Source of the DNA: Gonatopus flavifemur
Lineage: Eukaryota; Arthropoda; Insecta; Hymenoptera; Dryinidae
Assembly (NCBI GenBank): GCA_018340375.1
Contig: JAFFJZ010000004.1
Location: 21,116,001-21,180,000 of the forward strand
Length of the DNA stretch: 64,000 bases
Direction: 5' to 3'
Of the stretch, positions 10,001-22,000 are shown piece after piece. How positions within the stretch are numbered: the first letter of the stretch is position 1; each line of letters starts with the position of its first letter. The notes beneath the pieces were generated by a model, which was not told where the DNA came from, made no database searches, and saw only the letters and a program-made list of their open reading frames with translations. The position numbers were made by a program, and so were the translations under genes.

Positions 10001-13000
10001 GTCGTGCAAATATTCACACTCCAAATTGCCTCGTGTCTTTGTAGTGGTATTTATAATATCCGTGAGTTTTCAACCGAGATATGAAAGTTCAATGTTTTGC
10101 ACTATCGATGTTTAGTGAACACTGATTCATATTTAACGCGGAATGAATTCATGTTCCTAAGTTCTTCTAAATACTACACTATAGTAAATAGTGCACGGAG
10201 GAAAATGGATGATTCGAATAGTATTTTCCTCCGTCACACAAAAACAAAATCCGGGTGGTCCTTGTAAATCTTCTGCGTCCCCGTTGGGGAGGGTCACGGT
10301 CCTCGGATTTTCAATTGATTTCCATAAATTCGTTGCTTAGATTTCTCGCCAGACCCTCAACCTGAGATATTGGAGAATATATGCCCATGGTGTCGACACC
10401 GGAAGAGTTGATAAGTTCAAGTGCATTCTGAAGAGGTTATTCAGTGAATTCACGGGACAAAATATAGATGAGGAAATCCTCACAAGAAGCATAGACAAAC
10501 TCTTCGAATTCCGGCAAAAATTGCTCACAGTAAGTAGCGAATGAAGTCATTCCAGGCTAGGAAACAATGCGTCCTCAGCGCTTCAAGGGAATCTGGAGGA
10601 TAACTGAACTATAATAGTCGTAAACGTCTTAGAAATACCTAGATCGAAGGTTCACTGGACCTTTAGGTCCCTTTGAAATAGTGGGCCTGGTGGAATCCCA
10701 AACAAAGACTCGGTTTTCAATAGGAGCATTCTTCATCGTCTGCCCTGATAACCAGGTCATTTTTCCAGAAAAATTCCAAAGCAGCATTCTGCGGAGTGTT
10801 TCTGAAAGAAGATTACTGTTCCCGAAATGAGATTCCCGAACTCGCTTGCTGAATAATTTCCAATCCAGTTATCTGAACACCAATTTTCAAAAGAGTATGC
10901 ACATGTTTCATTTCGAACTCGTTTATTTGCAGGCTTGCGCTTACATTCTTGATCCCTTCGTGGGCAACAACACAAGACATATACAGGTGATACGCGGGAA
11001 CCACAACACGTCAATCCCGTGGAGGAAACATTTTCCACAAGCGCAGGTGAATATACTTAAAATTCTCCATCGGAAATGTTAGCACCTGATATTTTTCCGC
11101 GAGTTCGGATGCTTTCAATTTTTATCTATCCACTCACAGTCCTGTTACATGGGAATGTTTAATAATGTAACAGGGAACTCACACAGGGAATGTGCGAGAG
11201 TTATATTTGTCCCAATTCAACCGTTTCCAAACTGTTCCGGAATTTCTGGAAGTTGATTGTTTGAAGATTCATTGATTCAAAGTCGGTCTCCATATTCTAA
11301 CAATGTATTCCTTGTTTTCATGCCCAATAGTATATATGGCAACAGGTATTAGATGCTTCTTCCTTGACTAAAGAATGGGCGAATTCCATTATCGTTGGAG
11401 GGATGAGTTATTTTATACAGCTTGGTCAATTGATGACTGTTACACCTGAATATATACTCAGTAAGTAGCATCGTTTATGCATAGCAACAGGGAACTGGGT
11501 GGCGATCATGTCTCACTCATACGCTTTCCCACTGAAAACAGTTCTGCATATGCAGCTTGATACCATAGAACGTTTTGGAGCATATACGAACAATGTTATG
11601 AGGAACTTCTTCTTAGAAATGGCAAATACAGCGCGGGAAGATGATTATCTAGCGACGGGAGAGAGGTTCGATATCACGATTTTCTCGTTTCAGTATGTTA
11701 TTGGGAATCAGGGAAGAGTATGTATGTATGTATGTACGCACTTTCAAACGTCAATGTCATGTTGTCCAACTTCACCATTACTCTTGAAAAGAAAAGGAAT
11801 GAAAACACGGAACATAAACATAAGAATAAACTCTTCCATTATTCACTTCTCCTCCTGCCTCTTTCCTTCCTCCCTTCTCCCTGTGGACTCTTCCTCTCTC
11901 CTCTCGCTCTCATTTTATTTCTTCCCGTTCTCCCTCCTGGCCGTTCCTCCTCCTACGTGCTCTCTCTTCTTTTCTCTCCTTTTCTTCATCTCTGTCCTTC
12001 CTCTCTCATCAGGTCCTCGTCAATATAGATTTCAAATCTCTTCAGTACATCCTCTTTGTCTTTTATCTTTCCTACTACCTCCTCCTCCTCCAACCTAATC
12101 CACACGTCCTTCCCCTCCTTTCCTATCATCATCTCCTCCACTCTTAGGTCCAGCCCCATCCTCTCCTTCATCATCTCCAACAACCTCACGTTGTCCCTGA
12201 TGGCTCTTGTTCCGCATCCTCTTACTATTACATTCCTTTTCCCACATTCCCTCTCCTCCCATTCTTCTTGTCTCCCCTGCATTAACTCTTTCCTTTTCCC
12301 TGCTTGTTCTTCTTCCTCCTTCTCTCCCTCTTCCTTCTCCTCTCTCCTCCCGCTTCTCCTGTCTTCCGGTGGATGGCCCTCCCTTTCCCTTTGTCTCCGT
12401 TTTCCTTCCTTACCAACTCCCCTCCTTCTTCTCCGCTATCTCCCTTATCCTCCCCTCCTTCCTCCCTTATCGACATACTTTCTTCTTTCCTGTCAGCTCC
12501 CTCTTCCGCTGGTGTCAGCACCTCCACACCGCTTCTCCCTCTGTCTCCCTCCATCTCTTCCAACCAAACTCCCAATTTCTCCCCTAACCCTTCAATCACC
12601 TTCATTTCACTTTTTTTCACTTCTTCTTTTATCTTCTCCTCTACTTTTTTTCCTCACTCTTCTCCTCTTCTCCTCAACTTTTCCTCCACCATCACTTCTA
12701 CTAATTCTCTCACCTCCTCTCTCTCCATCACTTCGACACGTGCTGCACCTTCAAAGCGCTTAAACCTTCCAAATTCCTCACCTCCCACAACTCTTTTCCA
12801 CAAGAATCATCCCGGAGCGTGCCACTTCACCTATACTGTCCTTCACTCTCTTTTTACTACTCTTCTTTCTGTCCTTTCTCTTCATCCTCCACTTTTCTTC
12901 CCGCGCACTACCGATCGTCCTCACTCTTTCGCCATCTTGCCGGAAGTCCAGGACCAGGGAAGAGTATATACCAATTGATTTATTTGATATATTATCACCC

Positions 13001-16000
13001 TAACAAACAATTCATATTCCCGAAGTGAAATGATGGATATTTTTCTAGTCTTAGCAACCGCTGTATAAGGAATCATAAGTTAGCGAAACTTTTACTCAAG
13101 GAGTACAAACGCATTCATATCGGAGCCTCCTTACAAAAACAAGTAAGTCATCGTAGTTGAAATCTTACAGTACGATTTTTGATCCTTCTCGAAGGTATTC
13201 TACAGCAATATGAATACAGAATATGATAATGAATGCTGAAAATGATTAGCAGAGGGTTCGAAAAGGCTCAAAAAAAGATCGCTTCGTGTTGTAAAACACA
13301 TCTTTCAGGATTATAATTGTTGACTGTGGTTCACCTCTTTGAGGTTGGAGGGACCCATGCATCTTAATTCAAATTGATTGGATCCTGTTGGGGAGATATG
13401 TCATTCCTCTAGACTCTAGTATTCCATTGGTTTCAGATTAAGGAGATGATGTCCAACATATTGGGAGGCTATATAAAACAAATCAATCGCACTCTGCCCA
13501 TTGCATCGATGAAGGAGAAGTGGAGCAAGGCATTGAAAGAGATACGTTTCAGGATAGACGACACAATGGAGCCTGATATGCCCACCGAAGAACAGGCATC
13601 AGTTGATGTACAATTGAATGTGAGACTTCAATGGACCCTGCGCTGTTCCTTTTCATTTTGAGCTGTTGGCAGTAGGTTCCTACAGAAGTTTTGTCATTTC
13701 CAGGTCAATATCGTCGAAGATGATTATCTCGCAACCATCTTGCAGAATCAGGGAACATTTATTGAATATACGTGAGTATATTGTAGAAAATATTTGTGAG
13801 GTCCGTGAAGTTTGTTGAGAGTCGGAAACTTCCAGATTATTTGGGAATTTACAAATTTTGTGGATTTCCAAACAATTTTGGTGACTTCCCGAAGAATGTT
13901 TGTCAATTGACAAAAATTGTTTGGAATTTCATAATACCATAATTGTGTGTAAATTGAATGAAAAATGTAAGGTAAAGAACTTCCAAACTTTTTCCCGCAA
14001 GTCTCCTCCACAGTGTGGGTGATACTCCGATTAGGCAATGTTAGGGCATGCCTCATTTTGGTCCATCAGATCTGGGTCTGGTGAGACCATAATTTGTCAC
14101 GCCCGATTAGGGTAAACCACATTCGGTCTTCATTCGTTTGTGATTTGTCATGCCCCACTATGGTTTATTTATCGGGGTCTGATGCAACGGTGCATCAAAT
14201 TCCATATCAGGGCCTGATTTGAGATAAGGCTCCCAGTTCTTAGGTCTGGTCCTGATCGAGCACCCAATATGAATTTCTACTCGAATACAGTGACGCCAGA
14301 TTCGAGACCGAGACCGTCTTGACTCACCCCATTGACCGCTTCCGCATGGTGAGAGAAAGGGGAAGCGGTCGATGGGAAGGGTAAAAGCGGTCTCGATCTC
14401 GAATCTGGCATCACTGCTCGGGTAGTATCAGTGCCGACAGATGATTACTGCTTGTAATAGAATCATCGAATAATCATATTTCTGTATAACGAAGAATACC
14501 GAATTGATTGGGATAATGTGTTTGTTACTAGTTTGAACGCATTGCCTAGTATCTGTGCGGAATCAGTCGAGACTAGGAATTATAACAGCGGATGTAACAG
14601 AAAACTCAATTTTTCTGGTCCCCTATGGGTTAATTTCTAACAAAAATCTGGAATCATATATAGATCTTTGAATTTTCGGAGAGATTCGAATCTTTAACCT
14701 TCTGCTCACGTAATCCAATGTGTTCCAGAGTTGATCCTCTTTTCATGATAATCGGAGGAGAATATGACTGGGCCACTGATGTCATCAGTGAGTATTTTGC
14801 TTCATTAGCAAACGAATTAGACGGAAATGCATTCGAAAGAATGTTGTCTCATTGATAATTTCGGATAATTCACCTTGAGCAACCAGGAACATAGAATTCA
14901 GGTACAGAATCAGCGGATAAGGCACACTGAAAAGAGAAAAAATCTCAAATCAAGCAAATATTGAATTGACCGTGTCCGGTCTGATATTTATTTGATTCGC
15001 GCACATTTTCTCTGGAAGAAGAACCTGTTGACTCAGTTTGAAGCCATACATCATATTATCGAGAAAATTTTCCTAACCCAAGTACACATCTTCTTGAGAG
15101 AAGAAGAAAAATATATTCTTGAAATAAGAAAATTTGTGGTTATGATGGAGCCGACATTTTTTTCAGTGTAGATCTGTGAATAAACGATTATTCGTTGAAA
15201 AAGCGACGCGGAGACGACGAGGGGAAGCCCGCGTGTGAATCAAGGCCGGACTTGCCCCAGTGGAAATTTTGGATGAGAAAATACCAGGACCTGACGAGGC
15301 ATGCCTGATTCCCTATGAGGTCCTCATCAGGTTTCGTTACAGTTTTCCCTATTCCGCTCGATTTTATGGAAATGTCATCCAAACCCTATTGTACCCTTGC
15401 GTTACAGCCCTATTCGGATCCTATGAGGAAAATCAGATAAGTTCCTTGTGAGGGCCTTATAAGATTTCCCTGATTCACGGTTTCCGGATTATTGATCAGG
15501 ATCTTGTTAGAAATAGGGAATGCCTGATCCAATTTCTACTATGGTATTGACCTTCACGTCGTTTTCCCGATGGGTAATCGTTTATCCACCGATTCTCCAC
15601 CAAAATTCTACGTCAAGGTGACGAACCCCTTCGGTGGTTGCGTTGTCCAAACAGTCCTACTGGAAGATACGTACCTTCCAATGGATTCCGTCAATCGTCC
15701 AATAATATAGAATTCATTCAACCTATCCCCTATCTTTTCTCCCTTCGATAAAATGATGTCAAAACCATAAAGTCAAAGATTTTTCAATGTATTCGAACAA
15801 GATCACAGCGGCTAAGACCTCCCGTTCTTTCTCCCATATAGGGATTCACCATTGGCACTAGCATAGCGCAGCATAGGTAAAGTACATCGAGAGGAATTTA
15901 TAGTTGAATCAACTATGGAACTATAGGATTAGGGGAACATGCCAACTTCTAATCGGAATATACTATTGCAGCGAAATTATACTTCATCCCAATCGAAAAA

Positions 16001-19000
16001 GAGAAACTGTGACCCATCGTCGTCAGAAGTCCCGAACGGAAGAGTCACGTGGACGGACACAGGGTCTGAATTTCAAAACAAAACGTTTTAAAAACGTGTC
16101 AATAGACCCACAGATTTTGGTTTCCAAAAGTACGTTCTCTGAAGCATCTTCAGAACATTCATTCAATGTGCTGGGAAACACGTTTTGGGGATGTTATTTA
16201 CACATGCTATGGTACCTCTTCAGAACATTCTCGAAACGTTATATGAAAACTCAGTATTTCATCTCTACCTTAGTGGAAACCCTGTTGAAAAAATCCAGCA
16301 TGGTCTAACATGGAACCAACTTGGTCCAAGCTGGTTCAACTTGGTTCCAGATGGACCAATTTGGTTCCAGCCGATGCCAGTTGCAGACCATGAGAGCAGT
16401 TAAGTCAGATTCAATTATTACTGAGATTATCCCTATAATATAATGAAAATCAAAATCCCTGGGTGATTCTGCTTCACCTTACTGGAATTTTAAGGATTCA
16501 CTCATTGCTATCAGAGTTTATATTGAACACGATCTGACTTATGTATGTGTTAGGTCAGTGAGGTTAGGTTTAACCATGCAGGATAGCACCAAACTAGGTG
16601 GAACCGTACTGTGTAATACTAACCTACCATGTAACCAAATTCCTACCAGTCTTACCCAGCATGGTCGAACTCAGCTGGGTTTTTTCAACAGGGAGTCGTT
16701 TGTTATTTTGATTGCGCAGTTTGGTCTGTTCATATTTCACTTTTCGCTTAGTGATTATCACTATTCCTTTGTCTCCATGTGGCATAACAATAGAAACTGA
16801 TCAAATTTACAATGTTTCACTGTAAATTTCATTGGAAGTCACTTTGTTACCCCATTCCCATAATTGCATAGTAAATTCAACTATCAATTTCTCCTAATGT
16901 ATGGCTGAGGTTGAGCAACCAAGCATGGTGCAACCCTGCACTGTAGAGGATTATTGTGGAATTTCCCCCCAAGAAATAGTGGCAGCATAGTTCGTCCACA
17001 AGTGGGGAATTTTTCACCATAATTTGATGAAATTTTTCCTCATTTGTGAAGAATTCAACACCCAAGAAACAAAATAATCCCCCAAAGTGGTGGAAAAGTG
17101 CCTCATTTTTATATGGAAAAACCAATTGCCTACCGATAAGGGGATGAAATCTACCGACAGTGTGGAGAAAAACTTCTCACATTTCTCACAGCGTGGTAAG
17201 AATATGATGTACGTTCGCGCGAGGGAGTGTCAGTTGACATTCCGAAACGCGTGAAATTCCCCTCAATGTACATCCGCATTCAATTTTCCCAACTCTTTGT
17301 TGCATCATTGACACTCCATTTTTACCGGGGAAACCTTAAATAATAATATCATTCTATGATTTATCAATGGCCCACACAGTACTCGTTGTCTAAAAGGTGT
17401 CTTCAGAAATGATTAGGAACGATGCAAGAAGTCTCATGCAACATGAACAGACATTTTTCAGAAGTCCTCAACGGTTCTTACTTCTAAAAGATATCTTCAA
17501 GAACGTTTTCATCAACCTTTCAGACATTTCTGAGAGATGTCTTTTAGAAAATGCTAAAAGGTTTCAGAAAACTCCCTTGAAGATATCTTTTAGAAGTGAG
17601 GACAGTTGAAGACTTTTAAAAGATGTCTATCCATGTTGCATAAGACTTCTTGCATTGTTCTTGATTATTCCTGAAGATATCTTTTAGATAACGAGTGCTG
17701 TATGGGGTGTTTTTCCAATGGAGTTTAATCATTGATCGAAAAATAGTAATGGAATAGACCATCATTGGCAATGGATTGCCAAGCCTGGCATGTTCACATT
17801 GCACCAAGCTATATCCGGTTCTCAGTATTGGCGGAGCCCAGAAATTTTTATATAGGCCTTTTTGGACATTCTGTTTCGCATTTTCAGGCATCGCACCTGG
17901 GAACCTTGGATTCCCATTCTTGCTTCCCGATTGGAAGGACCAGTGAGTATTCACTAACAATCAAAATGAATGTACCTGAAATTTCCATCCAATTTCAATA
18001 CCAAAACGAATGTTGAGAATGTTTCTATGCTTGCAGGATGAATGATTCGGACAAACGGCTCAAGGCGTGAGTGTGAAATTTGGTCTCAACCATATCATAC
18101 TATGGTCATTTGCTATTCCAAGAAGCACGTTCAGATTGTTTAGACTGTATTCAATATACAGATTTACCTTAATTTTGTATTTTTCCAGGATTTTGAATTT
18201 GGTTCGTTTAGGAGACATTATAGGACACGAATTAGGACACGCGGTGCACAAAAAGTGTAAGTTTTCTGAGGAAAAATGTTTCGTGGCGAACCCACAATTC
18301 ATGTTTCGAGATTTGTTTCATAAGGAGTCTAAGATGCGAAACATTTGCAGATGTTTTAATTTCTTCCTTAATTTTTATGAGTCCTTTTTACATTCCTGGT
18401 TAAAGTCATCTCCAAGATATCGTGACTGTGAAGCTGGTGTGTCAGATCTCCAAGGGATCACATACCTTTTGGGTAAAAAAAAATTCTACTCTATTGTACG
18501 CTCATCCAGATTCATGGAACGTTCAGTGGACCATCAAATGTTTGAACGTTCAATGTCGCTTTATTGAAGATTCTTTGGACCACCGTGTTCTCTTGGAGAT
18601 GTTGGAATCACACAAAAAGTCACCACTTTTGATGGCATTCTCTGTAGTTTTACAACTCTCGATGAGCTAAAACGATAATTCCATGCAAATTCGTGAAGAA
18701 CCTCGCATTTTTTCGAAAATGAGATGCTAAGGGCTTATGAACTACGATGTTAAAATCATAGCATGAGACCGCATACTCCAAGAAGGAGGAATCGTCAGAT
18801 ATGCGGGACAGATGCTGTTGTTACAACCTCATTTCGTAGAAATTGAAGTCGTATTATTCGACGTGATTTAACGAAAAAACAGCGCAATTCACGATGTCGC
18901 ATCTTGAACAGACTAATTCCGCAGATGTGTCCCTCCGTTATGATTCTCTCTAGTGTACTGAGGAAAATTGAGAGTTATATTGATTATGAAATTGAATCAA

Positions 19001-22000
19001 TGAGAATCAATCGGTTTGATGAGATTCTTCAAGCGGGTATAACAATAGACGCGTAATCAAATTTGTTATGTTTGAAATAATATACGCGTTGAGTATTTGG
19101 CGAAGACAATATATTTATTACTTATAAAGAAATGGCACAACGTGTTGTTACACTGCTACAATGCGAATGACGTTCCACGCGTCGCTTCACTCACAAAATA
19201 GTCGCGTTTACCGCTTTGTAAAATAATCCACTGCTCTCGTGATTTTAGACTCTAAGGCGCCCCCACGCGGTCGTAATATGAATCGTACGTATATCACAAA
19301 ATTTTGAATGTTTTAAAGTCAATTCCATTAGAAGGCACTATGTTTCTCTATTTCTATAACCCCATAGTAAGTTTAGCTCTAAATTTCTCTCCGACTGAAG
19401 AGGACCTCTTGAATCCTATTAGAAGAAAAATTTGATGATGGAACTCAAGATGTGCTTTTGTCTGTTACCCAATCTTTCCTGTCACCTTTGTCAAAATTGG
19501 AAGTTTGAAACTCAATGAAATAATATGTACACGGGGAGAAATTTGATGGTTGAAAGTAGTAAAATAGGTAGGTATGTAATATCATTATCAAAATTGGTCA
19601 ACTGAAAGTATTAGGAATAGCTTGGGAATAAAATTATCACGATGGTAAACTTCACTGTGTCAACAATTTCAAAATTTCTTCAGGAAAACTAACGCAGGTA
19701 ATATTGATGATTCCAGGTAGTGCCAATACTTTTTACCATCAGTGATCGTAATGTTTTTTTTACACTTCATTTCAAGATTCTCGCAAGCAAGAGCTCTAAA
19801 AATTGAAGCAAAGGTAATAATTTTCACCATAGATGATGGTAATATCATGCACTAAGATGAAAAAACAATTTACTTGCAAAAACATATTTCCAGGCATATT
19901 TGTTAGTTTATGTTCTCCAACCTTCGAGTTATTACCACCATATTTGTTGATTACAATCATGTTATTCTCAATACATTCTTGAGTACAGTTTATAATGAAA
20001 AATCTCAATTACGTGAAAGGGATTTGAACTGAAGAATAATGTACGTATATCTACCATTGGACCTTACAATTGAAGCCCCTTTGCTACGCTCGCACTTATG
20101 AATTCGCTGTTTTGAAGTTTCATTGAAAGATTAAACGAGGTAACTTGAACTGGACAACTTGTTGTGTGCGATAATTGTGAGGAAATCTCAAGCGCTATTG
20201 GAGAATATTACCATCAGCGCTTGGATTATACCGACCGGTCATTGGTAGTAAGTGTGATTCGTGGCTTTCAAAATTCAGAATAGTTCTCTATGGAAAAGAT
20301 CTCATAGAAACTGATACGTGGAATCTATGAGACTTCATGAGATTTTATATGAGCATTCGTCCAGGGATTTATGAGATTTTATAATGCCATTATGCGAATT
20401 AATAAGCACAAAATTGGATTTTATCAGGTTTTATAAGCGATCGTGGAAAATCTCATAAAGACGTTCAAAATGAAAATTCCCTATGAGATTTTGGTGTGCT
20501 TTTGTCCAGGAGTTTATCAGAATGTATCAGCATTTTTGAGACTTTTTCAACGGGGTTGTTCAAACAAAATCTATTATTGTCAAGTGGTGATAATTTTCAT
20601 GGGAAGAGGTATTTATTTCCTTTGTTCATAGTTGGTATTACTTAAATATATTCTCTCGCGCTAAATCTTCATTTTTACCATCGCAGCTGACGATTATTTA
20701 CTACGTGCGTATAAAATAATACACTTAGGTTACAAATTACTATCAATATTTTCCAATAATACTAGTTTACGGCAAAAAATAGTAATTTTCACAATCAAAT
20801 TTTTCTCCGTGTAGAAGCTCATTGAATCCCATTAGTCATTCCAACACTCAACCTCTCTCTATGAAATATGAATTCGGAGCAGACCCACACGGGACATAAT
20901 GATGAGCAGTGAGATGGACAGTCATTCTCTCAACTTCGGCAGCGAAATTCATAGCTTCATCAGCTGGATTTTAGCAAATGTTGCCGAGAAACTAGCTGCC
21001 CTGTGGGTGCCTAAATACTCAGCTACAATAAAAGCTGAAATTCAACTGATACACTGAGAGGAATAATTACTAATACCAAGAAAATATATTCTTGCATATT
21101 TTTGAGGATATATATTCTTGAATGTAGCTAATATGGTATAGAGCCCAGAGAAATTTCCTCGAATCAAGAAAATATTCTTTCAATTCAACAACAAGAAGAT
21201 ATGTAGTATTGTTGATGATAGTATTTATTCCTCTCTGCTCAAAATTTCTCCCCGTGTAGGGCCGGATTGAGGAAATGACGAATGAGACCACAGCACCTCA
21301 CCCACTCAGACGATTTTTCCATCTTCCTCTTGAAAAATTCTGTTATGAACATCAAACAAACCATGACCCCTTCCTTCGGAGGAGCGAAACGATTCTCCCT
21401 GTGTCCCCCACCATTATTCCCACCCTAGTAGTCCCCACCAGCCTCCATCCGGCCTCGATCAGAATTATCAAGTTCCTATAGGATGCTAATCAAAACTCTC
21501 AATGTTACATGGGATCTGTGTAGCCTACAAATCCTGTTCTCTGGGGGGATTCACCAATTACGCATCTCTATTGAATAGAATAACGATATGAATAAAAATT
21601 CCAGTTTGGCAACACAGCATGGGATGCTGGTGAGAACTATGCGATGCCAACATTTGATATGCCAGCTTGATAGTCATCAAGACATGTTTAGCATAAGCGA
21701 ATCACATACGAACAGATATAATGTCAATTACAATATGAGACACCCATATAATCCATATGCATTCACTACTCCCTAGTGTTGAATGAAGCACGAATTGAGG
21801 GATGGTGGAAACGATTGAACGTGATCGAAAGGATTATATATATCAACCTTATGAAGAAATTTGAATGCATCAAGCAGCAATATAGCAATTACACCGTCAC
21901 TGAGTCCTCCCGCAACGTACTTGTGAGTATCATTACATTGTGAATTATTTTGCTACAATGAGTGTAAATTTAGCAGGTGTAAAAGTATGAAACCAGGATT

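Noticed and set aside
12056..12978. Long open frames on the + strand rich in Ser, Pro and Leu
   Set aside because: They mirror the purine-rich ORF1 on the minus strand, which has a recognisable coiled coil and RNA-binding-like domain and a target duplication.
11634..13771. GAAGATGATTATCT shared by exon 9 and exon 12, as if an exon were duplicated
   Set aside because: The match is about 17 bases plus a separate AATCAGGGA; only the exon 12 copy fits the conserved DDYL position. Probably chance.
18067..18567. 166-codon open frame containing HELGH
   Set aside because: The frame runs through a good donor at 18257 and loses similarity to M13 there; phase-perfect joining to 21777 supports splicing instead.
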